A DNA stretch of 64,000 nucleotides, taken from the NCBI GenBank assembly GCA_000721275.1, contig JOFO01000003.1, forward strand, positions 248,001 through 312,000, given 5' to 3'. Origin of the DNA: Microtetraspora glauca. Its GTDB lineage: Bacteria; Actinomycetota; Actinomycetes; Streptomycetales; Streptomycetaceae. Numbering within the stretch: position 1 is the stretch's first letter; every line of letters begins with the position of its first letter. Made by a program: the position numbers and the translations under genes. The notes under the pieces were generated by a model. The model saw only the letters and a list, made by a program, of their open reading frames with translations, made no database searches and was not told where the DNA came from. Below, piece by piece: positions 1 through 8,644 of this stretch.

Positions 1-1731
1 CAGGCCGAGCGACTCGCACTGCGGGTAGTCCCACTGCGTGATGGTGACGCCGTCGGTGTGCCGCACCCAGATCGGGGCGTGGTCGACGATCGGCTCGCTG
101 GACATGATGACGCCGGCGGCGTGCACGCCCATCTGGCGGACCAGGCCCTCGACGCCCTTGGCGGTGTCGATGACCTTCTTCACGTCGGGCTCGTTCTCGT
201 ACATCGCCCGGATCTCGCCCGCCTCGCTGTAGCGCGGGTGCGAGGGGTTGGTGATGCCGTCGAGGTCGATGCCCTTGCCGAGGACGTCGGCGGGCATGGC
301 CTTGGTGAGCCGGTCGCCCATGGCGTACGGGTAGCCGAGGACGCGCGCGGAGTCCTTGATGGCGTTCTTGGCCTTGATCTTGCCGTAGGTGCCGATCATG
401 GCGACCTTGTCGGCGCCGTACTTCTCGGTCACGTACCGGATCACCTCGACGCGCCGGCGCTCGTCGAAGTCGATGTCGACGTCGGGCATCGAGATGCGCT
501 CGGGGTTGAGGAAGCGCTCGAAGATCAGGCCGTGCGGGATCGGGTCGAGGTCGGTGATGCCCATGGCGTACGCGACGATCGAGCCGGCCGCGGAGCCTCG
601 GCCGGGGCCCACGGCGATGCCCTGCTTCTTCGCCCACATGATGAAGTCGGCGACGACGAGGAAGTAGCCGGGGAAGCCCATCGAGATGATGGTGTCCATC
701 TCGTACTCGACCTGCTTGAGGCGGTCCTCCGGGATGCCGTTCGGGAACCGGCGGTGCATGCCGCGCATGGTCTCCTCGCGGAACCAGCTGACCTCGGTGT
801 AGCCCTCCGGGATGTCGAACTTCGGCATGAGGTTCTTGGCCTCGAACATGCCGGTGGTGTCGATCTGCTCGGCGACCAGGAGCGTGTTGGCGCAGCCCTC
901 CTGCCAGGCGTCCGAGGAGTCGATGGCGTACATCTCCTCGGTGGACTTCAGGTAGTAGCCGGTGCCGTCGAACTTGAAGCGGTCCGGGTCGGAGAGGTTC
1001 TTGCCGGTCTGGATGCAGAGCAGGGCGTCGTGGGCGGTGGCCTCGTGCGCGTAGGTGTAGTGCGAGTCGTTGGTGACCAGCGGCGGGATGCCGAGCTTCT
1101 TGCCGATCTCCAGGAGGCCGTCGCGGACCCGGCGCTCGATCTCGATGCCGTGGTCCATCAGCTCCAGGAAGTAGCGGTCCTTGCCGAAGATGTCCTGGTA
1201 CTCGGAGGCCGACTTCAGGGCCTCGTCGAACTGGCCGAGGCGCAGCCGGGTCTGGAGCTCGCCGGAGGGGCAGCCGGTGGAGGCGATCAGGCCCTCGGAC
1301 CACTGGGAGATGGTCTCCTTGTCCATCCGGGGCCACTTCTGGAGCCAGCCCTCGGCGTAGGCGTCGGAGGAGAGCTTGAAGAGGTTGTGCAGGCCGGTGG
1401 CGTTCGCCGCCCAGATGGTCTTGTGGGTGTAGCCGCCGGAGCCGGAGACGTCGTCCCGCTTCTGGTGCGGCTGGCCCCAGAGGATCTTGCGCTTGTTCCG
1501 CCGGGACTCGGGGGCGACGTACGCCTCGATGCCGATGATCGGCGTCACGCCCGCCTTCTTGGCGCTGTGGAAGAAGTCGTACGCGCCGTGCAGGTTGCCG
1601 TGGTCGGACATGGCGATGTGCGTCATGCCCATCTCGTTGCACGCGTTGAACATGTCCTTCAGCCGCGCGGCACCGTCCAGCAGGGAGTACTGGGTGTGGA
1701 CGTGGAGGTGCGTGAAGGGCGGCTTGGTCAC
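1..1731 (-). CDS. dnaE: DNA polymerase III subunit alpha (N-terminal half, runs off left edge)
   Basis: Catalytic subunit of the replicative polymerase. The 577 visible residues start with the PHP-domain signature HLHVHTQYSLLDG, continue through GPGRGSAAGS near residue 374, and reach the palm-domain motif PDVDIDFDERR near residue 415, whose aspartates bind catalytic metal. The last visible residues read PQCESLGL; family members are about 1,160-1,180 aa, so roughly half the gene lies outside the window. The start is GTG at 1731, preceded by a GGAGG ribosome site about 8 nt upstream. All motifs are intact. The gene is divergent from the DUF2252 gene. Confidence 0.97.
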   Translation of the reverse strand, partial: MTKPPFTHLHVHTQYSLLDGAARLKDMFNACNEMGMTHIAMSDHGNLHGAYDFFHSAKKAGVTPIIGIEAYVAPESRRNKRKILWGQPHQKRDDVSGSGGYTHKTIWAANATGLHNLFKLSSDAYAEGWLQKWPRMDKETISQWSEGLIASTGCPSGELQTRLRLGQFDEALKSASEYQDIFGKDRYFLELMDHGIEIERRVRDGLLEIGKKLGIPPLVTNDSHYTYAHEATAHDALLCIQTGKNLSDPDRFKFDGTGYYLKSTEEMYAIDSSDAWQEGCANTLLVAEQIDTTGMFEAKNLMPKFDIPEGYTEVSWFREETMRGMHRRFPNGIPEDRLKQVEYEMDTIISMGFPGYFLVVADFIMWAKKQGIAVGPGRGSAAGSIVAYAMGITDLDPIPHGLIFERFLNPERISMPDVDIDFDERRRVEVIRYVTEKYGADKVAMIGTYGKIKAKNAIKDSARVLGYPYAMGDRLTKAMPADVLGKGIDLDGITNPSHPRYSEAGEIRAMYENEPDVKKVIDTAKGVEGLVRQMGVHAAGVIMSSEPIVDHAPIWVRHTDGVTITQWDYPQCESLGL

Positions 1732-1774
1732 GGGGGGTGCCTCCGGCGACGGACTTCTGGGGGGACAGCGTCGA

Positions 1775-1780
1775 AGTCTA
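1775..1780 (-). promoter_or_regulatory. Candidate -10 box of dnaE
   Basis: On the minus strand this reads TAGACT, a good Streptomyces sigma-HrdB type -10. It would place transcription start near 1768 and give a leader of about 37 nt before the GTG of dnaE. No convincing -35 was seen 16-18 nt upstream, so the call rests on the -10 alone. Confidence 0.35.
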
Positions 1781-1891
1781 CGTCGCACGAGTGACAGGAG
1801 GCGGGCACCGGCGGCTAAGGTCACGCGTTGGGCGGGGTGGAACACCTGTCCGCATTTGTCATGACCAGTCTTACCGCCAGGAGGCGCCCCG

Positions 1892-3217
1892 ATGCCGGTC
1901 CCCCAGCCCGCCGCCGCCGAGCGCGGCGAGCAGATCCTCGCCGTCTTCGACACCGCCTTCGGCGCGCTGCTCGCGGCCGACCCGGCGGCCTTCAAGGTCA
2001 AGTTCCGGAAGATGGCCGGCTCCGCCTTCGCGTTCTACCGGGGCACCGCCTGCCTCTTCTACCAGGACCTGGAGCGGGAGGCCCGCGGCGGCCCGTTCCT
2101 GGACGAGCGGACCGGCCGGGTCTGGATCCACGGCGATCTCCACGCGGAGAACTTCGGCACGTACATGGACGCCAACGGGCGCCTGGTCTTCAACGTGAAC
2201 GACTTCGACGAGGCGTACGTCGGCCCCTTCACCTGGGACCTCAAGCGGCTCGCCGCCTCGCTGGCCCTGATCGGCTACGCGAAGGCGCTCAGCGACGAGC
2301 AGATCACCCTGCTGGTCCGGGTCTGCGCGGCGGCCTACCGGGAGCGGATCCACGCCCTGGCCACCGGCGCCAAGGCCGACGAGGTGCCCGGCTTCACCCT
2401 GGAGACCGCCGACGGCGCCCTCCTCGGGGCGCTGCGCGCGGCCCGCGCGAGGACCCGCTTCGGGCTGCTGGACTCGATGACCGAGATCCGGGAGTACGAG
2501 CGCCGCTTCGCGACCGGCGGCGGCGCGCTCGCGCTGGACGCGGCGACCCGCCGCCGGGTGCTGGCGGCGTTCGACGGCTATCTGGAGACCCTGCCGGAGG
2601 CCAGCCTGGTCCGCCCGGACTCGTACCGGGTGAAGGACGTCGTCGGCCGGCGCGGGATCGGCATCGGCTCGGCCGGCCTCCCCTCGTACAACATCCTGCT
2701 GGAGGGGCACAGCGACGCCCTGGAGAACGACGTCGTGATCTACCTGAAGCAGGCGCAGACCCCGGCGGTCTCGCGCCATGTGACGGACCCGGCGGTGCGG
2801 GGCTACTTCCGGCACGAGGGGCACCGCACGGTGATCTCGCAGCGGGCGCTCCAGGCGCACGCCGACCCGTGGCTGGGGTGGACGGAGCTGGACGGCGCCG
2901 GGCAGCTGGTCGCCGAGGTGTCGCCGTACGCGGTGGACCTGGACTGGTCGGACATCGACGATCCGGACGAGATCGCGGCGACCGTGGCCGACCTGGGCCG
3001 GGCGACGGCGACCATGCACGCGGCGGCGGACGAGTCCAGCGGCCACTCGCTGGTGCCGTTCTCCACCGAGCGGGCCATCGACGCCGCGATCGCCGCCGAC
3101 GAGGAGGGCTTCCCGGAGCTCCTGGTGGACTTCGCCCACGCGTACGGGGCGCGGGCGCGGGCCGACCACCAGATCTTCGTGGACCTCTTCCGCAACGGCC
3201 GGATCAGGGGCTTCTGA
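1892..3217 (+). CDS. DUF2252 family protein (kinase-like fold)
   Basis: A 441-aa soluble protein of the DUF2252 family, whose function is not established. The early block FRKMAGSAFAFYRGTA is characteristic of the family. HGDLHAENFG near residue 90 followed by NDFDEA resembles the catalytic loop and metal-binding Asp of aminoglycoside-phosphotransferase/kinase folds, so a phosphotransferase role is inferred rather than shown. The start ATG has AGGAGG 8 nt upstream at 1879-1884. It is divergent from dnaE, with no partner gene that reveals a substrate. Confidence 0.85.
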   Translation: MPVPQPAAAERGEQILAVFDTAFGALLAADPAAFKVKFRKMAGSAFAFYRGTACLFYQDLEREARGGPFLDERTGRVWIHGDLHAENFGTYMDANGRLVFNVNDFDEAYVGPFTWDLKRLAASLALIGYAKALSDEQITLLVRVCAAAYRERIHALATGAKADEVPGFTLETADGALLGALRAARARTRFGLLDSMTEIREYERRFATGGGALALDAATRRRVLAAFDGYLETLPEASLVRPDSYRVKDVVGRRGIGIGSAGLPSYNILLEGHSDALENDVVIYLKQAQTPAVSRHVTDPAVRGYFRHEGHRTVISQRALQAHADPWLGWTELDGAGQLVAEVSPYAVDLDWSDIDDPDEIAATVADLGRATATMHAAADESSGHSLVPFSTERAIDAAIAADEEGFPELLVDFAHAYGARARADHQIFVDLFRNGRIRGF

Positions 3218-3259
3218 CCGGTCGCACAGCTTCTCCTTAGGGACCCCTTACGACCCGCC

Positions 3260-3961
3260 GTGGCAGACTCGTCGGCGATGGACATGGCAGGGACGCGGCT
3301 GAGGGCGCTGCGGGCGGCGGTCTTCACGGCACTGGTCGTGACGCTGTCCGTGGCCTCGCACGTGCTGCTCTCGCGCGTGCCGCTGCCGCTGGGCACGGTC
3401 CTGCCGGTCGCCGCCGGCGTGTTCGCCGTGGCGTACGCGCTGGCCGGCCGGGAGCGCGGCTTCGGCCCCATCGCGGGGCTGCTGGTCCCGCTGGAGCTGG
3501 CCGCCGACACGCTCTTCACCTCCGGCCAGGCGGTCTGCTATGGGCCCGCCGGCGGGCCGGTCGCCGGGGCGCTGCGCTCCTTCGGCGTCGAGGTGCTGTG
3601 CGGCGGAGCCGTCGGCGCGCCGCTGCCCGGTGTGGTCACGCCCGAGGGCGGGGCCGCCGCGGTGCTCTCCTCCCCCGATCCGGCGCTGCCGTGGCTGCTG
3701 CTCGGCGCCCATGTGCTGGTCGGCCTGTCGGCGGCCGGGTGGCTGCGTGGCGGGGAGCGGGCGCTGGCCCGGCTGCTCGGCGCGGTGGCCGCCTGCGCGT
3801 TCCGGCCGCTGGAGCTCCTCGCGGCCCTGGCCGGCGCGGACCGTCCGGCCGTACCGGGTCCGGCGCGCCCGCGGCCCCGGCCGCGTCCGTCCCGGACCCG
3901 GCTGCTCGTGCACTCCGTGGGGCGGCGGGGGCCGCCGCGGGGATCGCTCGCTCTCGTCTGA
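3260..3961 (+). CDS. Unrecognised multi-spanning membrane protein
   Basis: A 233-aa protein I cannot assign to a named family. Hydrophobic stretches near residues 15-35, 41-62, 68-82, 148-170 and 175-198 suggest about five membrane spans, followed by a Pro/Arg-rich basic tail. GTG at 3260 is used as start; ATG at 3278 is an alternative. There is no ribosome site, but TTACGA at 3248-3253 sits at the distance expected of a -10 for a leaderless transcript. It lies 60 bp upstream of a DsbA-like gene on the same strand, which hints at a redox or envelope role but proves none. Confidence 0.65.
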   Translation: MADSSAMDMAGTRLRALRAAVFTALVVTLSVASHVLLSRVPLPLGTVLPVAAGVFAVAYALAGRERGFGPIAGLLVPLELAADTLFTSGQAVCYGPAGGPVAGALRSFGVEVLCGGAVGAPLPGVVTPEGGAAAVLSSPDPALPWLLLGAHVLVGLSAAGWLRGGERALARLLGAVAACAFRPLELLAALAGADRPAVPGPARPRPRPRPSRTRLLVHSVGRRGPPRGSLALV

Positions 3962-4021
3962 GCGCCCGATCCCCCTTCGTCCCCCTTCATCCCTCTTTCT
4001 TCCTTCCGGAGTTTCACGATC

Positions 4022-4837
4022 ATGAGTGCACGCAACAGTCACGCCAACAAGGCCGCCGCCCGCGAGCGGCTGCGCGCGGAGCGCGAGGCGCAGGCGAAGA
4101 AGGAGCGCGCCCGCCGGCAGCTGATCGTCGGCGTCTCGGCGGTGGCGGTGCTCGCCGCGGCCGGCGGCATCGGCTACGCGGTCGTCCAGGCGAACCAGCC
4201 CACCGCGTGGGAGACCGCAGCCGACGCCACGACGGTCACGGCCCCGAAGAACACCGAGGGCGAGAACGGCACCACCGTCGTCATCGGCAAGGACTCGGCG
4301 AAGAAGACGCTGGAGCTGTACGAGGACTCCCGCTGCCCGGTCTGCGCGACCTTCGAGCAGTCGGTCGGCTCCACCGTCGAGAAGGACGTCGAGGCCGGCA
4401 AGTACAAGCTCAAGTACGTCGGCGCGACCTTCATCGACAACATGGACCAGGGCGAGGGCTCGAAGAACGCCCTGTCGGCGCTGGGCGCGGCGCTCGACGT
4501 GAGCCCGGAGGCGTTCCTCGACTACAAGGCGGCGCTCTACTCCGCGAAGTGGCACCCGGAGGAGAGCGACGACAAGTTCGCGAAGGACTCCTACCTGCTG
4601 GAGGTCGCGGACACGGTCCCGGCGCTGAAGGGCAACGCCGCCTTCAGGAAGCACGTGGAGGACGGCACCTTCGACGCGTGGGCGATGAAGATGTCGAAGA
4701 CCTTCTCCGAGAGCGGGGTGACCGGTACCCCGACGCTGAAGATGGACGGCAGGACGCTGACCGTCGAGGGCTCGCAGAACCCGCCGCTGACGGTCGAGGA
4801 GTTCAACGCCGCGCTCACCCCGGTCCTCGCCGGCTGA
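4022..4837 (+). CDS. Membrane-anchored DsbA-like thiol-disulfide protein
   Basis: A 271-aa protein with a charged Ala/Glu/Arg-rich start, a single membrane anchor near residues 36-58 and an extracytoplasmic thioredoxin-fold domain. The redox motif C-P-V-C is at about residues 105-108 and the cis-proline segment GVTGTPTLKMDG near residue 238; this architecture matches the thioredoxin_4/DsbA-like group of Actinobacteria. A role in oxidising or isomerising disulfides of exported proteins is inferred from the fold. The upstream TTCCGGAG serves as ribosome site. A perfect inverted repeat follows as terminator. Confidence 0.88.
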   Translation: MSARNSHANKAAARERLRAEREAQAKKERARRQLIVGVSAVAVLAAAGGIGYAVVQANQPTAWETAADATTVTAPKNTEGENGTTVVIGKDSAKKTLELYEDSRCPVCATFEQSVGSTVEKDVEAGKYKLKYVGATFIDNMDQGEGSKNALSALGAALDVSPEAFLDYKAALYSAKWHPEESDDKFAKDSYLLEVADTVPALKGNAAFRKHVEDGTFDAWAMKMSKTFSESGVTGTPTLKMDGRTLTVEGSQNPPLTVEEFNAALTPVLAG

Positions 4838-4854
4838 CCCTCTCCCCTCCGTCC

Positions 4855-4880
4855 GTCCCCGGCCCGCGCGGGCCGGGGAC
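4855..4880. terminator. Inverted repeat terminator after the DsbA-like gene
   Basis: A 26-bp perfect palindrome beginning GTCCCCGGCCCGC, located 18 bp after the stop codon. It forms a very stable GC hairpin without a U-tract, the usual form in Streptomyces. Confidence 0.75.
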
Positions 4881-4920
4881 GACGCGTGTCCGCAGGACCT
4901 CGTGAGCGACGGGCGAAGTC

Positions 4921-4990
4921 CCGGAAAACTTTCCGGATTTCGCCGTCAACCTTTCATACCCGTCAGTAATCTGACTGGCCGTGACCAGTC
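4921..4990 (+). promoter_or_regulatory. phoD promoter region with two dyads; transcript probably leaderless
   Basis: TAATCT at 4967-4972 lies 8 nt before the GTG of phoD and GTCAAC at 4945-4950 lies 16 nt further upstream, so transcription would start at or next to the start codon; no ribosome site is visible. Two dyads flank this: CCGGAAA-AC-TTTCCGG at 4921-4936, and GACTGG-N6-CCAGTC at 4973-4990 over the start codon. PhoD genes in Streptomyces are classically PhoP-controlled, but I could not find a clean 11-nt PHO-box repeat here. Confidence 0.5.
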
Positions 4991-6630
4991 ACTCCATATC
5001 TCCTGCCCCCACGCGGCGCACGGTCGTCAAGGCCGCCGCCGTCACCGCCGTCGCCACCCCCGCGCTGCTCGGCGCGGCAGCGCCGGCCCTCGCGGACGCC
5101 GCGGCGCCCGCCTTCCTGCACGGCGTCGCCTCGGGCGACCCGCTGCCCGACGGCGTCCTGCTCTGGACGCGCGTCACCCCCTCCCCGGAGGCCGTGCCCG
5201 GCTCCGGGCTCGGCGCGGACGTCCGCGTCGACTGGGAGGTGGCCGAGGACCGCTCGTTCACCCGGGTCGCCGCCTCCGGTACGGCCACCGCGACCGCAGC
5301 CGCCGACCACACGGTCAAGGCCGACGTCCGCGGACTGCGCCCGGCCACCTCGTACTTCTTCCGCTTCACGGCCGGCGGCACGATCTCGGCGACGGGCCGG
5401 ACCCGCACCGCCCCGGCCGCCGACGCCGCCGCGCCGGGCGTCCGCTTCGGCGTGGTGTCCTGCGCCAACTTCGAGGCCGGGCACTTCTCCGCGTACCGCC
5501 ACCTGGCGGGCCGCGCCGACCTCGACGCGGTGCTGCACCTCGGCGACTACCTGTACGAGTACGCCAGCGGGATCTACCCGAAGGCCGGGGACACCGTCCG
5601 GCCGCACGAGCCGCGCCACGAGATCGTGTCGCTGGCCGACTACCGCACCCGGCACGGCTGGTACAAGACGGACCCGGACCTCCAGGCGCTGCACGCCGCC
5701 CACCCGGTGGTGGCGATCTGGGACGACCACGAGTTCGCCAACGACGCCTGGACGGGCGGCGCCGAGAACCACACCCCGGGCGCCGAGGGCGACTGGGCCG
5801 CGCGGGTCGCCGCCGCCAAGCGGGCGTACTTCGAGTGGATGCCGGTCCGCGCCTCCACGGAGGGCACGGTCTTCCGCCGGATCCGCTTCGGCAGGCTGGC
5901 CGATCTGCACCTGCTGGACCTGCGCTCGTTCCGCTCCGCGCAGGCGAAGGCGGGCTCCGGCGCGGTCGACGACCCGGAGCGCACGCTCACCGGCCGGGCG
6001 CAGCTCGACTGGCTGAAGTCCGGTCTGGCCGGTTCGGACGCCGCCTGGCAGCTGGTCGGCACCTCGGTGATGATCTCGCCGGTGACCTTCGGCTCGCTGC
6101 CCGCGTACCTGCTGGAGCCGCTCGCCGAGCTGGTGGGGCTGCCGACGGAGGGGCTCGCGGTCAACGTCGACCAGTGGGACGGCTACACCGACGACCGCAA
6201 GGAGCTGCTGGCGCACCTGAGCTCCCGGGCGATCCGGAACACGGTCTTCCTGACCGGCGACATCCACATGGCGTGGGCGAACGACGTGCCGGCCAAGGCG
6301 GCCACGTACCCGCTCTCCCCCTCGGTGGCCACCGAGTTCGTGGTCACCTCGGTGACCTCGGACAACCTGGACGACCTGCTGAACGTGGCTCCGGGCACCC
6401 TCTCGGTGGTGGCCGCGGGCGCGGTGAAGGCGGCCAACCGGCACGTGAAGTGGGTGGACATGGACCACCACGGGTACGGCGTCCTCGACGTGACCGCCGA
6501 GCGCTCGCAGATGGACTACTACACGGTCTCCGACAAGCGCGATCCGGCCGCGACCGCGTCCTGGGCCCGCTCCTACCGGACGCTCAGCGGAACGCAGCGT
6601 GTCGAGCGGGTGTACCAGCCGGTCGCCTGA
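4981..6630 (+). CDS. phoD: Alkaline phosphatase PhoD, Tat-exported
   Basis: A 549-aa secreted metallophosphatase/phosphodiesterase of the PhoD family that releases phosphate from organic esters outside the cell. The N-terminus carries a Tat signal ([21 protein letters not shown]) cleaved after about residue 38. A PhoD N-terminal beta domain follows, then the catalytic domain with metal-binding motifs [23 protein letters not shown] and [10 protein letters not shown]. Length and motifs are normal. The GTG start is chosen because it begins just before the Tat signal and fits the leaderless promoter. Expression is probably induced by phosphate starvation, as known for the family in Streptomyces. 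Confidence 0.95.
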   Translation: MTSHSISPAPTRRTVVKAAAVTAVATPALLGAAAPALADAAAPAFLHGVASGDPLPDGVLLWTRVTPSPEAVPGSGLGADVRVDWEVAEDRSFTRVAASGTATATAAADHTVKADVRGLRPATSYFFRFTAGGTISATGRTRTAPAADAAAPGVRFGVVSCANFEAGHFSAYRHLAGRADLDAVLHLGDYLYEYASGIYPKAGDTVRPHEPRHEIVSLADYRTRHGWYKTDPDLQALHAAHPVVAIWDDHEFANDAWTGGAENHTPGAEGDWAARVAAAKRAYFEWMPVRASTEGTVFRRIRFGRLADLHLLDLRSFRSAQAKAGSGAVDDPERTLTGRAQLDWLKSGLAGSDAAWQLVGTSVMISPVTFGSLPAYLLEPLAELVGLPTEGLAVNVDQWDGYTDDRKELLAHLSSRAIRNTVFLTGDIHMAWANDVPAKAATYPLSPSVATEFVVTSVTSDNLDDLLNVAPGTLSVVAAGAVKAANRHVKWVDMDHHGYGVLDVTAERSQMDYYTVSDKRDPAATASWARSYRTLSGTQRVERVYQPVA

Positions 6631-6869
6631 CCGCCTTTCGACCGTCGATTTTCAGCCATGATCCTCTGTGTTAACGGACGATGACATGGCTACGGCGGGT
6701 GGTGGTCCCGAGGCCCCGAAACCGGACACACCACCCGCCACCGGCGCGGCTTCTGTTACGTCGCCGTCTCAAACTGCGGAACCCGCGCAAACTTTTCTTC
6801 CCGATGTCCCCAATTGCCCTCCGAATGATTGGGCCTGATCACCGCTCAACGGTGTCTGACATGAACGCG

Positions 6870-6875
6870 TAATCT
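6870..6875 (+). promoter_or_regulatory. Candidate -10 box upstream of the metalloprotease
   Basis: TAATCT matches the Streptomyces -10 and would give a leader of about 45 nt; no good -35 is visible. The rest of the 296-nt gap from 6631 to 6926 is somewhat AT-richer than its surroundings (for example 6775-6840) and shows no plausible gene, only short out-of-frame openings. Confidence 0.3.
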
Positions 6876-6926
6876 CCCCGCCGTGGCGAGGAAGTACCTC
6901 CCACCACCCCCCGCGAGGAGTCACCT

Positions 6927-7925
6927 GTGCGTGCTCTTGTCCGTATATCGCCGCGTACCTCACGTCGTGTGCTCGGCACCGCCGTCCTGGCCGGAACCCT
7001 GGCCCTGGCGCCGTTCTCCGCCCCCGTCGTCGCCCAGGCCACCCCGGCCCTGGCCGGTGCCTCCGCCGAGGAGTGCCACGACGACGCGGAGGCGCTGTCC
7101 GGCGCCCGCAAGGAGAAGGGCGCCGACACCCACGCCCACGAGCCGAACGAGGTCTCCGCCGCCCAGGCCAAGGCCATGGACGCCGACCTCAGCAAGAAGC
7201 TCTCGGCGCTGAAGTCGAGCGGCCGGCTCTCCGCCACCGCCGCCACCGCCGGCGCGACCATCCCGGTCTACTTCCACGTCATCCACAGCGGCACGACGGG
7301 CAAGCTGAGCGCGACGGCCATCAACAACCAGATGAACGTGCTCAACGCGGCCTTCGGCGGCCAGGGCACCGGCAACGTGAACACCGGCTTCCAGTTCACC
7401 CTCGCCGGCACCACCTACACGGACAACGCCTCCTGGTACAACCTGGCCTCCGGCTCCACCGCCGAGAAGCAGATGAAGCAGACCCTCCGCCAGGGCGGCG
7501 CGAACGCGCTGAACATCTACACCGCGAACCTCAGCGGCGGCCTGCTCGGCTGGGCGACCTTCCCGTCCTCGTACAACTCCAACCCGTCCATGGACGGCGT
7601 CGTCCTCCTCGACGGCTCGCTGCCGGGCGGCTCGGCGGCCAACTACAACCAGGGCGACACCGCCACCCACGAGGTCGGCCACTGGATGGGCCTGTACCAC
7701 ACCTTCCAGGGCGGCTGCAACGGCAACGGCGACTACGTCGCCGACACCCCGGCCGAGAAGTCTCCGGCGTACGAGTGCCCGACCGGCCGCGACTCCTGCA
7801 CCTCCAAGGCCGGCGTGGACCCGATCCACAACTTCATGGACTACACGTACGACGCGTGCATGTACCAGTTCACCACGGGCCAGGTGACCCGGATGAACGA
7901 CCACTGGACCGCGTACCGCGCCTGA
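6927..7925 (+). CDS. Secreted zinc metalloprotease, M43 (pappalysin-like) family
   Basis: A 332-aa exported protease. A signal peptide (positive start, hydrophobic core, Ala-rich cleavage region) covers about the first 38 residues and a propeptide-like Ala/Lys-rich stretch follows. The zinc site [11 protein letters not shown] begins near residue 248, and a downstream [15 protein letters not shown] block is the Met-turn typical of M43 peptidases. Paired cysteines around the active site suggest disulfides. The GTG start follows a GAGGAG ribosome site. A strong hairpin separates it from the convergent hydrolase gene. Its substrate is not predictable. Confidence 0.92.
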   Translation: MRALVRISPRTSRRVLGTAVLAGTLALAPFSAPVVAQATPALAGASAEECHDDAEALSGARKEKGADTHAHEPNEVSAAQAKAMDADLSKKLSALKSSGRLSATAATAGATIPVYFHVIHSGTTGKLSATAINNQMNVLNAAFGGQGTGNVNTGFQFTLAGTTYTDNASWYNLASGSTAEKQMKQTLRQGGANALNIYTANLSGGLLGWATFPSSYNSNPSMDGVVLLDGSLPGGSAANYNQGDTATHEVGHWMGLYHTFQGGCNGNGDYVADTPAEKSPAYECPTGRDSCTSKAGVDPIHNFMDYTYDACMYQFTTGQVTRMNDHWTAYRA

Positions 7926-7946
7926 CGGCCCGTCCGCGCACAGTGA

Positions 7947-7977
7947 ACGGCCCCCGGGGGACTCCCCCGGGGGCCGT
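7947..7977. terminator. Bidirectional terminator between convergent genes
   Basis: ACGGCCCCCGGGGGA and its exact complement, separated by one base, form a 15-bp inverted repeat 22 bp after the protease stop and 20 bp before the end of the convergent hydrolase gene. Confidence 0.85.
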
Positions 7978-7996
7978 CCCCGTCACTCCCCTGCGG

Positions 7997-8587
7997 TCAC
8001 TCCCCCTCGGCGAGTCCGTCGAGCCCGTCGAGGAAGTCCAGCGCGATCGCCCAGGTCCGCTCCGCCGCCTCGGCGTCCCAGTCCGGCAGGTCCGGGTCCG
8101 TGAAGATGTGCCCGGCGCCCCGGTACCGGTACACCTCCACGTCCGCCCCCGCCCTCCGCATCTGGAGGTACCAGGCGGACAGCCAGTCGTCCGTCTCGAA
8201 CGGGTCCGGCTCGGCCACGTGCAGCTGGACCGGCAGGTCGTCCACGGACGCGTTCGGCGCGAGGTCCGAGGTGCCGTGGAGCAGCAGCAGCCCGCGCGCC
8301 TTCTCGTCGCCGAGCGCCAGCGTCTGCGCCACCGACGCCCCGAAGGAGAAGCCCGCGTAGACCAGCCCGCGCTCCGAGTAGGGGGCCGCGGCGAGCACCG
8401 CGCGCTTCAGCAGCTCGTCCGCGCCGATCTCGTCCTTCTTCGCCATGCCCTCCTCCACCGAGTCGGTGGTCCAGCCGTCGAAGAGGTCCGGCACCCACAC
8501 CTGGTGCCCGGCGGCCCGCAGCCGGTCGGCGGCGGCCTCGACCGCCGGGCGCACCCCGTGCACCGAGGGGAAAAGCATGATGTCCAT
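7997..8587 (-). CDS. Dienelactone hydrolase-family alpha/beta hydrolase
   Basis: A 196-aa cytoplasmic hydrolase. The nucleophile elbow reads GFSFGAS, so the nucleophile is Ser where classical dienelactone hydrolases have Cys. EPDPFE provides the likely acid Asp and GAGHIF the catalytic His. The length is right for the family. The start is set at MDIMLFPSVHG (8587) because upstream AGGATGG fits a ribosome site; a start 10 codons earlier (8617) is open but less typical. It lies 27 nt after the antiporter gene's start region in a convergent setting. Its substrate is unknown. Confidence 0.85.
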   Translation of the reverse strand: MDIMLFPSVHGVRPAVEAAADRLRAAGHQVWVPDLFDGWTTDSVEEGMAKKDEIGADELLKRAVLAAAPYSERGLVYAGFSFGASVAQTLALGDEKARGLLLLHGTSDLAPNASVDDLPVQLHVAEPDPFETDDWLSAWYLQMRRAGADVEVYRYRGAGHIFTDPDLPDWDAEAAERTWAIALDFLDGLDGLAEGE

Positions 8588-8644
8588 GCCCGCCATCCTG
8601 CCACCCGCCGCGGACAACGCCCCGGAGCCGCCGGCCGGGCGGGC

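Noticed and set aside
58..1794. 578-aa open frame opposite dnaE
   Set aside because: Antisense shadow of a codon-biased GC-rich gene; composition is Val/Asp/Leu/Gly repeats without any motif.
6681..6872. 63-aa open frame between phoD and the metalloprotease
   Set aside because: No ribosome site, atypical composition, and it covers the likely promoter.
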